From: Thauera sp. 2A1
GTDB lineage: Bacteria; Pseudomonadota; Gammaproteobacteria; Burkholderiales; Rhodocyclaceae
Reading direction: 5' to 3'
NCBI RefSeq assembly: GCF_009469595.2
Contig: NZ_SSXV01000021.1
Location: 24,111 to 88,110 of the forward strand
DNA: 64,000 nucleotides
Part shown: piece after piece, positions 53,240 to 62,760 of the stretch
Position numbering within the stretch: the stretch's first letter is position 1
Layout of the letters: every line of letters begins with the position of its first letter
Made by a program: the position numbers and the translations under genes
The notes under the pieces: generated by a model
The model's input: only the letters and a program-made list of their open reading frames with translations
Database searches by the model: none
What the model was told of the DNA's origin: nothing

Positions 53240-54409
53240 CTAGGTGCGGACGCCAAGCCGTTGCAACACGTTCCATGCGGTAGTCCAGTCGATTCGCTCC
53301 TGCTCCAAGCGAACGTTTTGTCCCCAGCGCTGCTGCTTGAGATCCCGATAAAGCTCCTGCTCATCCTTGGTCAGGAGCGTCAGTTCCGCTGCTGAATGCT
53401 GCGCCGCCTCGTCCACCCACAGTGCCTTGTGTCGAAGCAAAGTCTCTTCGTCCATGAGCACGGATTGCAACTCTGGAATGTATGAACGGGCGCGATGCAG
53501 AATGGCAAATCCATGGGTATCCAAGTCACCCCAGTAGATGCACCTCGCACGGGCAAGCCAAGGTAGCCGGGCCAACACGTCAACGTTATAGCCTAGGCGC
53601 ATGAACACGACAGCGCCCGGCATGTCGGACATTGCCAGTCCCGTCTGAAGGTTCTCAACAATGAACACATGCGAGACAGGCCAACTGATACCTGCGAGGT
53701 CGTCAACCGGCGCAGTGATGTCACCCACGCCTCCGACATGAACTCGCAACGACTGATCCAGCACCCTCATGCGCACAAGGAGTGGTGGAGCCTTCAGGCC
53801 ACACCGCTGATAAAAATCCAGGTCGCTGGATGAGTCCTCCTGTATTGCGGCCACCAGATCCGTCAGCAGCCCTTTGCGCCCATCAAGCCACTTGCTGTCC
53901 AGTCCTGATACCGGCAGCTGGCGGGGATACAGGTTGGAGTTCGGATGGCTCGCAATCCAATCCAGCATCTCTGTCAGCCTTTGATAGTCGGCATCGCTGT
54001 AGTCTGCGAGGACATCAAAGTATCTCGGCAACTGCTGCGCCACTACCGGCCAGCGGGCAATGAGCGACCGGTAGCGAGACTGGGCGCGCTCCCACCGTGC
54101 GGATTCACCAATCCACATGGCAACGTCTTCGGGACCGCGCAACACTAGTTTCTCTGGCAGTCGCTGGGCACCAAGCGCCTTCCACCGCCGCTCACACCAG
54201 GATAGGGTGCCGACCCCTTGCCAGCCTTGCCATGCGCTCACCCAAGCACGAACACCATCGACTTGTCTCAGCGCAGCCTGTTCCGTCGGTGCACCGAGCG
54301 CAACCTCCAGCGGCCACAGGCTTTCGCCCGCATCACCGATCAACCACTCGCGGTGCTTGCTCTGAAAGCGACGGACAAGGGCCTGCCTGACTTCTTCAGG
54401 AAGCTTCAA
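53240..54409 (-). CDS. jetD: Wadjet subunit JetD (topoisomerase VI-like nuclease)
   Basis: 389 aa with DUF3322 (N-terminal) and DUF2220 (C-terminal) parts. The Toprim-like metal site is visible as IVENLQTGLA (Glu) and YWGDLDTHGFAILHRAR (DxD). JetD cleaves the plasmid DNA once the JetABC motor has measured a small circle. The start overlaps the jetC end by 14 bp. Last gene of jetA-jetB-jetC-jetD. Confidence 0.93.
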   Translation of the reverse strand: MKLPEEVRQALVRRFQSKHREWLIGDAGESLWPLEVALGAPTEQAALRQVDGVRAWVSAWQGWQGVGTLSWCERRWKALGAQRLPEKLVLRGPEDVAMWIGESARWERAQSRYRSLIARWPVVAQQLPRYFDVLADYSDADYQRLTEMLDWIASHPNSNLYPRQLPVSGLDSKWLDGRKGLLTDLVAAIQEDSSSDLDFYQRCGLKAPPLLVRMRVLDQSLRVHVGGVGDITAPVDDLAGISWPVSHVFIVENLQTGLAMSDMPGAVVFMRLGYNVDVLARLPWLARARCIYWGDLDTHGFAILHRARSYIPELQSVLMDEETLLRHKALWVDEAAQHSAAELTLLTKDEQELYRDLKQQRWGQNVRLEQERIDWTTAWNVLQRLGVRT

Positions 54410-57400
54410 CGCTAGCCTCCTCTCGTGCGTGCTCTGGGAGCTTCAACCGCTGACGGTCACCGTCGTACTCGATCAGCAGGACGCCTGAAACGCGCCGGTC
54501 GCTGATATCTACGAAGCAGGCACCACCGATGAATGGTTCAAGGGTCATGACGGACTTCAGCGGTGTAGCGACTACCATCTGGAATCCGAAATTGGTAAAG
54601 ATGTTCATCGCCAAAGCGGTGAACTCGTTATCAGCCTTGTCGAAGGCTTCATCAAGCACGACGGGCGCGTACATCGGCACGCCGTGGTCGTTCCCGCCCA
54701 GCTGATACCGCAATGCAGCGGCCAAGCACGTGGTGGCCAGCTTCTGTCGTTGACCGCCAGACTTGCCTGCTCCGCTGCGGTAGATCTCGACCTCGACGCC
54801 GCTTTCATCGATTTCCCGTCCGATGAACTCCACATGTTGCCGAACGTCGAGCACGGTTTCACGCCAACGTTTTTGCTCGGGGTCCTGACTGGCGAGTCGA
54901 TCAACAAGTCGGCGTAGGGCCAGGAACCGTGCCTCAGCAAACTCGCGGTCCTCCGTCCACGCATGGCTCAGAGCCTGCTGGATTTCCTGCTTGAACTCCT
55001 TGACGTCGACAAGCTGCCGGTCGCTGGCATCGATGTGTAGATAGGTGCGTTGATTGGCGCTTTGGTTAAACGGCACCTGGCCAAGGCTATCGTTGACCAG
55101 ATCCATTCGCTCAAGGATGGCTTTGCGCGCATCGTTCAGGTAGGTGGAAAGCGCCGCCAGATTCTGGTGGCTTTGGTTCTGCAGCAGTTCGAAGAAGCGC
55201 TGCTCATAGGCGGGCAGGCCATCCGTTTCCAGCCGAACCAGTTTGGCGAAGAAGTCTGGCGCGCTGGCGAGGCTCGTGTCCATGTCGCCAGCGTCCATGG
55301 GCCACTGACGTTTGAAATCGGCGAAGCGCGCCTCTATTTCCTTCTCGCAGGCACCAATCCCACGGTTGACCTCTTCGATCTCCGCATTTAGTGCGCGTTC
55401 TACAGAGGTTGTCACCTTGTCGAGGTTGTCGAGCCGGACGGCATCTGACTGCTTGGCGAAGCGCTCGTCGAGTCCGGAAACCTGGTGGGGCGTCAAAGGA
55501 ACGATAGACGCGTCCTGCAGGATCGATTCCAGTTTCTGCGTACTGGTCTTGATCTGGTCAAGAATCGAGTCGTGCGCACGCGTGGCCTGCCGAAGATCCT
55601 TATCAGCATCATCGACGAGTTTCTTTTGCTTCTCGATCTGCTCACTGAGCTGCAGTAGGGTGGTGTTGCCCTCGCGAGCTTCGCGGATCTGCCGCTCAAT
55701 GGTGGAAATGCGATCCAGCAATGGGAGCAAATCGATTTCCTGCCACTGGAGATTCACCAGGGTTTGGCACTGCATCGCTCGGGTCGCACGATTCTTGTCT
55801 TGGTCGGAGAGTTTGTCGATCTCCCCGCCGAGGCGAGAAATGGTGTCAGCCAGCTCCTGCGCCTGAGCTTGAAAGAGCCCGAGCTTCTCCCTGTTATCGA
55901 ATCCGAGCACCCAGTTTCGTCGGTCGCCGACACTTCTACGGTCATCTTTTTCGTGCCGGGTTTTGCTGTGCTTGACCTGGCCTTCACGGGTGATGGCTCG
56001 ATCTGCGCTCCTGAAGGACTGAATAGAGTCGACGCACGCGTAATCGAAGCGTTGCCGTAGTTCGGCCTGGAGCCAATCGGCATACGTCCCATCCTTGACG
56101 TTCAGCTTGAGGACGAGCGAATTGGCACCAATGGGCTTGGCCTGCCACGTCTCCGGGCGGCCAGTCCGGTAATACACCAAGCGCTGCCCAAGGTGGGTGG
56201 TGTTGATGTGATTGGCCAATGCCGAATACTGGCGCTCGTCTACCAGGAGTGAGAGCGCAAACCCGTGCAGTACGCGCTCAATGCCCCCCTGCCATTCGGC
56301 CTCGTCAGGCTTTACCTCGACAAGTTCGCCAACAAAGGGAAGTGCCGACTCCGAGATCCCGATGGCGGCAGCGATGTCTCGACGCATTTCCAGCATGTCC
56401 GCCGGAATGTTCGATGGCTGGCGCTGGAGTGCCTGCACCTCTTTCAGTGCTTGCGAAAACGCAGTCTCGGCATCCTTCTTTTCTCTGTCCAGGCGGAACT
56501 GCTCGGCGCGGCTATCGTTGCTGCGCTGCTCCCAGTTTTCAACCTCCTGCCGCGCGTTGCCCAACAGTTCCGCGAAGGCTTGAGGTGAATCAGGGAGGCT
56601 CCAGCCCAGCTTCTTGCAAGCCTCTTCAGCCTGACCACGTTTGCGCAGGCGATCCGTGCGCAGGCCCTCCAGCCCCGATTTCTCGGCTTCCCATTGTTCG
56701 ATCTGATCACCGCCTGCTTCACGGTGCTGTCGCTCCAGATCGCGCAAGATTGCGGCGTGGTTCTCCAGAGTGCTTTGACGCCGCCCCACTTCACCTTCTG
56801 AGCCGTTGGCTTGCACCTCCAGGGCTGCCACGTGCTCCTTGAGAAGCTCAATGCGTCGGGTTTCCCGGTAGCCATCAACGCCCAGCCGAAGCTCCTCCAG
56901 TCCATTACGTTGCAGCATCAACGAGTCCCTACGCTGATGCTGCTCCCGTGCTGGCGCGAGCGTTTGAACCTGCTCGCGGGCCGTGACTACCGCCTGGTGG
57001 GCAGCATTGAGTTCGCCAAATTCACTAACCAAGCGATCCGCTACTTCGAAGGTCTCGGGCTTGTCGAGCATGAAGTCGCGCAGGAAGGTATTGAGGTCAC
57101 CGAGGTTCTTGGCCGACTGGGTTTTGTGCAGCAAACGCAGCGCCATTTCGCTCTCGATGCCGAGCAGACGGCAGAACCGTTCGCAATAGGGGCGGAATTC
57201 GTCGCGAGCGAATGCCTCCGGGAAGGACTGCTTGAGCTTTCGGATGTCGAAGTTTGACTGACCAAAGTCCTCCAGCTCGCCCAGGTCAAAGGCCCGCTCC
57301 ATGACAAGGTAGTGGCGTTTGACGTCGGTGCTGCCGTTTGCATTGCCCCGCAGCCAGAACACCTGAACCAACACAACAGACTGACCCAAGGCATTCTGGT

Positions 57401-57770
57401 AGGTCAGTGCCAAGGCTGACCAGGTCGTCCCTGCGCGCAGGTAGCGGGTCGCGATCTCTCCCGACTCCCCATCCTTCTGTTCAGCCCACGCACCACGTAT
57501 GTAGGTAACGAGGTTCCGATCACGACCGCTGCGGTCTGCCTCGCGCGCAGCAGCGTTGAAATCGATCCAGCGAGGTGGCGTCAGCAACGCCGAAAACGCA
57601 TCGAGAAGCGTCGACTTCCCTGCGCCGGATCGACCCACAAACAGAAAGCCTCGTTCGCTGATCGGCACGTCGTGTAGGCCGGAGAAAGTGCCCCAGTTGT
57701 AAACCTGCAGGCGGGTCATCCGGAACTGCTCGCGGGCAAACAGGGAGGCGGTTTGGGGTTCCGAGATCAT
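54396..57770 (-). CDS. jetC: Wadjet subunit JetC (MukB-like SMC ATPase)
   Basis: 1124 aa SMC-family motor. Walker A VGRSGAGKSTLLDAF is at about residues 45-59; long coiled coils surround a hinge; the C-terminal head has signature KSGGQRQKL and Walker B VVLDEAFDKAD. All ATPase motifs are intact. It extrudes plasmid DNA loops with JetA and JetB. Overlaps jetB by 4 bp. Confidence 0.95.
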   Translation of the reverse strand: MISEPQTASLFAREQFRMTRLQVYNWGTFSGLHDVPISERGFLFVGRSGAGKSTLLDAFSALLTPPRWIDFNAAAREADRSGRDRNLVTYIRGAWAEQKDGESGEIATRYLRAGTTWSALALTYQNALGQSVVLVQVFWLRGNANGSTDVKRHYLVMERAFDLGELEDFGQSNFDIRKLKQSFPEAFARDEFRPYCERFCRLLGIESEMALRLLHKTQSAKNLGDLNTFLRDFMLDKPETFEVADRLVSEFGELNAAHQAVVTAREQVQTLAPAREQHQRRDSLMLQRNGLEELRLGVDGYRETRRIELLKEHVAALEVQANGSEGEVGRRQSTLENHAAILRDLERQHREAGGDQIEQWEAEKSGLEGLRTDRLRKRGQAEEACKKLGWSLPDSPQAFAELLGNARQEVENWEQRSNDSRAEQFRLDREKKDAETAFSQALKEVQALQRQPSNIPADMLEMRRDIAAAIGISESALPFVGELVEVKPDEAEWQGGIERVLHGFALSLLVDERQYSALANHINTTHLGQRLVYYRTGRPETWQAKPIGANSLVLKLNVKDGTYADWLQAELRQRFDYACVDSIQSFRSADRAITREGQVKHSKTRHEKDDRRSVGDRRNWVLGFDNREKLGLFQAQAQELADTISRLGGEIDKLSDQDKNRATRAMQCQTLVNLQWQEIDLLPLLDRISTIERQIREAREGNTTLLQLSEQIEKQKKLVDDADKDLRQATRAHDSILDQIKTSTQKLESILQDASIVPLTPHQVSGLDERFAKQSDAVRLDNLDKVTTSVERALNAEIEEVNRGIGACEKEIEARFADFKRQWPMDAGDMDTSLASAPDFFAKLVRLETDGLPAYEQRFFELLQNQSHQNLAALSTYLNDARKAILERMDLVNDSLGQVPFNQSANQRTYLHIDASDRQLVDVKEFKQEIQQALSHAWTEDREFAEARFLALRRLVDRLASQDPEQKRWRETVLDVRQHVEFIGREIDESGVEVEIYRSGAGKSGGQRQKLATTCLAAALRYQLGGNDHGVPMYAPVVLDEAFDKADNEFTALAMNIFTNFGFQMVVATPLKSVMTLEPFIGGACFVDISDRRVSGVLLIEYDGDRQRLKLPEHAREEASVEAS

Positions 57771-58486
57771 TGGTCGGCCTCCTCATCGGCGTCAGTCTGA
57801 ACCAGTTGCGCTGGCGTTTCTCCGGCAGCCATGCGCTGATACAGGTGCGTCAGCGCTTGAATTTCCTCTGCCGAGAAGAGGAGCTTCAGCGTCGGCGAAA
57901 TCTCGAAGCGATCCTCACTCGAGCGAATTTTCTGCAGGATGCTGTGCTTCTTGATCTTCTCGACGGAGGCGTGAACCCGTTTCACGAATCCTGCACGGTC
58001 GGTGTTGGCGGCGCGCTCATAGAGGGTGAGAAACTCTGTGATCTCGTCTGTCGACACCACAGCACGGTCGCCCTGCGAGTCCGCCTGGGTCAATCGCTGG
58101 CGGAGGTGGAGCAGCAGTATGGAGTCAATGAACGTCAGCTGGGCGCGGCGCAACAGGAGAGGCACCTCAAGGTCGCCGGTATCTGCCTGGCGCGTGAAAG
58201 CCACTTGTACGTCTCGGTCAATAACCAGTTCGAGAAACAGCTCGGCAAGACGCCGACGGATCACCGCTTCGTCTCGTACCAAGATCGGCCAGAGTTTTGG
58301 ATGTCGACGTCCGTCGAGCGATGGCCCTGCCAGTAGCTGCACCAGGGCGCGCCTGGAATCCAGTGCCAACTCGCCACTGTCGCCCAAGAACAGGGTGTTG
58401 GCAGGTGTCTGAGCAGCATCTGGAGCCTGTGCTTCGGCTGGCACTGCCGATTCGTCGCTGATGGACCCATTTTCAGACCAGTTCAT
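57767..58486 (-). CDS. jetB: Wadjet subunit JetB (MukE-like, DUF4194)
   Basis: 239 aa, DUF4194. LFLELVIDRDVQVAFTRQAD and EVPLLLRRAQLTFIDSILLL are the winged-helix-type core; the acidic C-terminus ends TDADEEADQ. It corresponds to the KITE/MukE subunit bridging JetC and JetA. Overlaps jetC by 4 bp and jetA by 14 bp. Confidence 0.92.
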   Translation of the reverse strand: MNWSENGSISDESAVPAEAQAPDAAQTPANTLFLGDSGELALDSRRALVQLLAGPSLDGRRHPKLWPILVRDEAVIRRRLAELFLELVIDRDVQVAFTRQADTGDLEVPLLLRRAQLTFIDSILLLHLRQRLTQADSQGDRAVVSTDEITEFLTLYERAANTDRAGFVKRVHASVEKIKKHSILQKIRSSEDRFEISPTLKLLFSAEEIQALTHLYQRMAAGETPAQLVQTDADEEADQ

Positions 58487-59957
58487 TGGCCCGCTCCCTC
58501 AAAAAGAAGATCTTTGGAATTCGGGCGCTACGACGCTCGTCGTCGCCTCCAACCCAGCCTACGGTTTCACTGTGGTCGGCCTTGAACCCATGCCGACTGC
58601 CCAACGCCAGCAGGCCGACGACGCTGCCCAGCCCCTGTGCAGCGGGGAACTGTTCCAGCACGTCGGCAATCGAGGCCTGGGAGCGTTGCTCCAGGACTGC
58701 CAGCACATTGGCCTTCAGGGTTCGGAAGTCGATCTCGGACTGTGCGACCAGTTCGCTCACAGACTCTAGATCGATGGGCGGCGCATCCCCTTCTGCCATC
58801 TGCCCGGGCAATGCTTGTAGGGATGGGTCGTGCAGAACCCATTGAGACAAGGAGCGCAACCGACTGCTCGTGAGTTCCAGCGTGTACTGGAGGGTTTCTG
58901 TGGCCCTGACTTCATCCTTCAGGGCCAGTGCTGTGCGCTGGGCGTCTTTCAGCAGGTGATTGAGTCGGCGTTGCTCGAGGTATTCACGACTCTGGACGAA
59001 GTGCTTCAGGCTGCGCGCGAAGGTCTGGAGCACCTCGTGAACCATGCCGCCCTGCTCAAGAAGGGTGCGCGTCAGCCGCAGAAGGAATCGTCGCTCCTTG
59101 GCCTCGAGCTGCCCCACGAACTCCCGCGACATCACGCTATCGAGCGCCTGATCAAGTGTGGCGGCCTGTTCTGGGTCCGTAAGCAATCGCCAGAAAGCGG
59201 AGAAAGTCCTTCCGGCGTCGCTCTCTGAAATCAGGTCGATTCCGGCGAACAGCGAATCCAGCACATCTCCACGATTGCCATCGTTGTCCATGATGCGTTC
59301 ACGCAGATCGCGATTGAGCTGGTCGAACTGATCGCGGACACGGCGGAAATCACCGGCCAGATCGTCGGCCAGCGTGATGATCTCCCGCGTGCGCTCGAGC
59401 GCCGTTGTATGGGGCAGCACGCGCATCTGCCCCTTCTGGATGGCGTCAATCTCCTTGTCGATGCGTGCTTGCTCGGCCATGAGCCGGTCGATGCGGCGGA
59501 ATTTGTCGGTGTCGGTGTCCTCGGCAAGTCGGGCCAAAGCCTCGATGACGAGCGTCAGGCGGCTTTCGGTCGCGGCGGAGTGCGGCTGCGCCAGGCCAGA
59601 GACAAACCGAATGGCATCGACGGCCGCCGTGGAGAGTTCATATTCCTCTTCGGAAGCGCCAGCCGGGAAGCGTCGCTCGAGGAACCCATCGGCGAGCCAG
59701 CTGGCGACATACGCCTGTGCCGTTTGGGGAAAGTCTTCGCCTTGGGCGCGGAGCTCTTCGAGATCCCTTGCGATGCGTTCGTGAAAAATGGAGGCAGGGA
59801 GGCTTCGCTCGCCCTCATACAGATGGGCCTGAAGCAGGCCAATGACGGTAGGCCCGGTAGTCGAGGCAAGCAGACGCCACAGCGGCTGCGCCCGCATGCG
59901 CCGGTAGGTCGCGATGGCTTTGTCTGCTTTCACTCCCATGCTCCAAAGTGCGGGCAT
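58473..59957 (-). CDS. jetA: Wadjet subunit JetA (MukF-like kleisin, DUF3375)
   Basis: 494 aa, DUF3375. N-terminal winged helix (RMRAQPLWRLLASTTGPTVI), then a long helical middle and a C-terminal domain that links the JetC heads as a kleisin. An alternative start is the ATG at 59939. First gene of the jetABCD operon, transcribed away from the WYL regulator gene. Confidence 0.93.
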   Translation of the reverse strand: MPALWSMGVKADKAIATYRRMRAQPLWRLLASTTGPTVIGLLQAHLYEGERSLPASIFHERIARDLEELRAQGEDFPQTAQAYVASWLADGFLERRFPAGASEEEYELSTAAVDAIRFVSGLAQPHSAATESRLTLVIEALARLAEDTDTDKFRRIDRLMAEQARIDKEIDAIQKGQMRVLPHTTALERTREIITLADDLAGDFRRVRDQFDQLNRDLRERIMDNDGNRGDVLDSLFAGIDLISESDAGRTFSAFWRLLTDPEQAATLDQALDSVMSREFVGQLEAKERRFLLRLTRTLLEQGGMVHEVLQTFARSLKHFVQSREYLEQRRLNHLLKDAQRTALALKDEVRATETLQYTLELTSSRLRSLSQWVLHDPSLQALPGQMAEGDAPPIDLESVSELVAQSEIDFRTLKANVLAVLEQRSQASIADVLEQFPAAQGLGSVVGLLALGSRHGFKADHSETVGWVGGDDERRSARIPKIFFLRERANELV

Positions 59958-59977
59958 CGCCCGTCATGTGGTAATCA

Positions 59978-60040
59978 CAATGCAACGCATACAAGACTCA
60001 AAAACATTGCATTGCCACATTCTAGAGCAGCTTATATACT
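59978..60040 (+). promoter_or_regulatory. Promoter and operator between jetA and the WYL gene
   Basis: A sigma70 promoter TTGCCA (60012-60017), 17 bp, TATACT (60035-60040) points to the WYL gene 50 bp downstream. An 8-bp inverted repeat CAATGCAA (59978-59985) / TTGCATTG (60007-60014) overlaps its -35, with the left arm near jetA. This arrangement fits repression by the BrxR-like WYL protein of its own gene and perhaps of jetABCD. Confidence 0.6.
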
Positions 60041-60090
60041 TCACGCAATAACCCGCACAAGTATTCGTTAACCCGATAGAGCACTCAGGA

Positions 60091-60993
60091 ATGCCCAAAG
60101 ACCAACTTGCAGAACTGACCCAGCCTCAGCGCGACCGGCTCGCCTTCATTGAGCTGCGTGTGCGCTTCGTGGGGGAGATCCGTCGGCAGGACTTGGTTGC
60201 GCGGTTTGGCATCCAGTCCGCAGCGGCAACCCGGGATTTGGCGCTCTATAAGGAGTTGTCTCCGGGCAACATCGACTATGACCCCAAAGGCAAGGCCTAC
60301 GTCTTGGGGCCGGACTTCCGGCCCGTGTTCGATTACCCTCCGGAGCGGGTGATGTCGTGGCTGACGCAAGGCTTTGGTGACGGCGAGCCGATGCGGCTCA
60401 AGGCGTGGGTGGTCAGCGAGAGTCCGTCGCGGCTTACGCACCCGGATCTGGATGTGTTGGCGAGCGTGACCCGGGCAATCCATCAGGAATGCGCACTGGC
60501 AGTCGACTATCACTCAATCTCAAGCGGCAAGTCCGGGCGAGAAATTGTTCCATTCGCGTTGATCGATAACGGCCTGCGTTGGCACGTACGCGCCTTCGAC
60601 CGGAAGTCGCAGGAGTTCCGGGATTTCGTCATCACTCGAATCAAAAATCCTGTCGTCCTCAAGGGGCAACCGGTATTGCCCCATGAAAGAAGCGATCAAG
60701 ACATCCAGTGGACCCGGATTGTCGAGTTAGAGCTGGTTCCGCATCCAGATCAGCCCCGCCCAGAGATCACTCAAATGGATTACGCGATGACGGGCGGGTC
60801 GATACGGATGCGTGTTCGCGCCGCTGTAGCGGGCTACATGCTACTTCGCTGGAGTGTGGACTGCTCGTCCGATCACAGCCTCAGAGAGGAACAGTATCGA
60901 CTATGGCTCAGTGATCCCCTGGCTTTGTACGGGGTGGAAAACGCAAAGCTGGCTCCTGGCTACCAAGCGCCGACCAGCGCAAAGAATCGATAG
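60091..60993 (+). CDS. WYL-domain transcriptional regulator (BrxR/CapW-like)
   Basis: 300 aa. An N-terminal winged helix (about 10-60: RLAFIELRVRFVGEIRRQDL, FGIQSAAATRDLALY) is followed by a WYL domain (IVPFALIDNGLRWHVRAFDR; Trp-His-Val replaces Trp-Tyr-Leu) and a WCX C-terminal part. The family represses defence operons and is thought to release on a nucleotide or DNA signal. AGGA lies almost against the ATG, an unusual spacing. First gene of the operon with the DUF262 and hsdM genes, and divergent from Wadjet. Confidence 0.88.
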   Translation: MPKDQLAELTQPQRDRLAFIELRVRFVGEIRRQDLVARFGIQSAAATRDLALYKELSPGNIDYDPKGKAYVLGPDFRPVFDYPPERVMSWLTQGFGDGEPMRLKAWVVSESPSRLTHPDLDVLASVTRAIHQECALAVDYHSISSGKSGREIVPFALIDNGLRWHVRAFDRKSQEFRDFVITRIKNPVVLKGQPVLPHERSDQDIQWTRIVELELVPHPDQPRPEITQMDYAMTGGSIRMRVRAAVAGYMLLRWSVDCSSDHSLREEQYRLWLSDPLALYGVENAKLAPGYQAPTSAKNR

Positions 60994-61008
60994 GGAAAGA
61001 AAAACACA

Positions 61009-62760
61009 ATGGCCAAGACACTTGAAGCCCACGACAAACTGATCCGAGAGATCTTCGAAGGCAGCTACCAGTTCGAGATTCCGGACTACCAGCGCCCCTA
61101 CGCCTGGACAATCGAGCAGGCCACAGAGCTGTTCGATGATCTGTACTCGGCGATGCAGGACGCGCGCGTCTCGGGGGCCAGCAGCCAATACTTCTTGGGT
61201 AGCATTGTTCTGATCAAGAACGACCGGGACCCGAAGTCATCGGTGGTCGACGGCCAGCAACGCCTGTCTACGCTCACGATGCTATTCGCCGTGTTGCGCA
61301 CCGTGATGCCGGATGCTGCAGACGACATCACCGACTTCCTCTACAAAAAGGGCAAGGTCAGTCTTGGCGAGAAGAACGAGTACCGCCTGACAGCTCGCGA
61401 GGAGGATGCCGACTTCTTCCGCACCAACATTCAGGAACCGGGTGGCATCGCACAGTTGGTCGCCAGTACGGACAAGCTGAAAGACAGCCGTCTGCGTTAC
61501 CGTGAAAACGCCACGCTGCTGCTCGAAAAGGCCAAGGCGCTTCCGCCTGCCGACCTCATTGCGCTGTGGCAGTTCCTCGCCAACGACTGTTCGCTGGTTG
61601 TCATCTCCACGCCCGACCTCGAAGCCGCATACCGCATCTTCTCCGTACTCAACAATCGGGGGCTCGACCTCGCGCCTATCGACATCATCAAGGCGCAGGT
61701 GCTTGGCCTGATCCGTACCACGGCAGGCGAAGTCAAAAGCCGCGCATACGCGAAAGAGTGGAGCCGGATCGAAAGCTCACTGGGTCGCGACGCCTTCGGT
61801 GACCTGTTTGGCCACATTCGCAGCATCTATGCCAAGAAGAAGCAGAAGTACATCCTGGTCAAGGAGTTCCAGGAGCACGTCACCGAGTACAAGGCCCCTA
61901 TCGACCTCGTCGACAAGGTCATCAAACCCTATGCCGAAGTGTGGGACTTCGTGCGCGATGCCGACTTCGAGGCCACCGAGCACGCTGAAACCATCAACGA
62001 GCACTTGTCGTGGCTCAATCGTGTGGACTTCAAGGACTGGGTGCCCCCAGCACTTGTTTATTTCAAGCGCTTCCGGCAGCAGCCCAAACTGCTTGCCGAA
62101 TTTTTCCAGTCACTGGAACGCCTGACCTACTTCCTGCTGGTCACCAAGGTCGGCATCAACGAGCGCATCGAAACCTACGCTGCGCTCACCAAGGAAATCG
62201 AACCGGAGACCTTCAAGGGAAATCTGGTTGCGCTCACCACGCTGGCACTGACAGACGCGCAAAAGCGCAAGTTCGTCGCGGCACTCGATGGAGACGTGTA
62301 CGACGATCTGCCCAAGGCACGGATGGCGCTCGTCTTGCGTCTTGAGTCCTTGGTGCGCGCGCCCGGCGTGCAGCTTCAAGATGCCGTGTCGCTGGAGCAC
62401 GTCCTGCCGCAAACACCGCCCGACAGTTCGGACTGGATCAAGTGGTTCCCGGATGAAGACGAGCGCGATGGCTGGACGCACCGTTTGGCCAATCTGGTTC
62501 CGCTGGATAGGAACAAGAACTCGTCTGCCAGCAATTACGACTTTGCCAAGAAGAAAGATGCCTACTTCAGAGGCAAGGGCACCGCTTCACCCTTCGTGCT
62601 GACGCAGGAAGTCAGATCGGAAAGCGAGTGGACGCCCACGCTGCTGACTGCACGGCAAAAGCGCCTTGTAAACGTATTGAGCACGCATTGGAATCTTGAG
62701 ATTGCAGCTGACAACAGCCTTCCTGCTGCTGCGGTAACGGCGGGAGGTTTGACATCGTGA
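61009..62760 (+). CDS. Single-chain GmrSD-like nuclease (DUF262-DUF1524)
   Basis: 583 aa. The N-terminal DUF262 has IPDYQRPYAWT and VVDGQQRLSTLTMLFAV, the NTP-binding DGQQR motif. The C-terminal DUF1524 HNH-like nuclease has LEHVLPQ with His near residue 464, then LANLVPLDRNKNSSASN. GmrSD enzymes cut glucosylated-hydroxymethylcytosine DNA of phages; relatives attack other modified DNA. It follows the WYL gene by 15 bp and overlaps hsdM by 4 bp, so it may be an accessory of the restriction-modification operon. Confidence 0.88.
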   Translation: MAKTLEAHDKLIREIFEGSYQFEIPDYQRPYAWTIEQATELFDDLYSAMQDARVSGASSQYFLGSIVLIKNDRDPKSSVVDGQQRLSTLTMLFAVLRTVMPDAADDITDFLYKKGKVSLGEKNEYRLTAREEDADFFRTNIQEPGGIAQLVASTDKLKDSRLRYRENATLLLEKAKALPPADLIALWQFLANDCSLVVISTPDLEAAYRIFSVLNNRGLDLAPIDIIKAQVLGLIRTTAGEVKSRAYAKEWSRIESSLGRDAFGDLFGHIRSIYAKKKQKYILVKEFQEHVTEYKAPIDLVDKVIKPYAEVWDFVRDADFEATEHAETINEHLSWLNRVDFKDWVPPALVYFKRFRQQPKLLAEFFQSLERLTYFLLVTKVGINERIETYAALTKEIEPETFKGNLVALTTLALTDAQKRKFVAALDGDVYDDLPKARMALVLRLESLVRAPGVQLQDAVSLEHVLPQTPPDSSDWIKWFPDEDERDGWTHRLANLVPLDRNKNSSASNYDFAKKKDAYFRGKGTASPFVLTQEVRSESEWTPTLLTARQKRLVNVLSTHWNLEIAADNSLPAAAVTAGGLTS

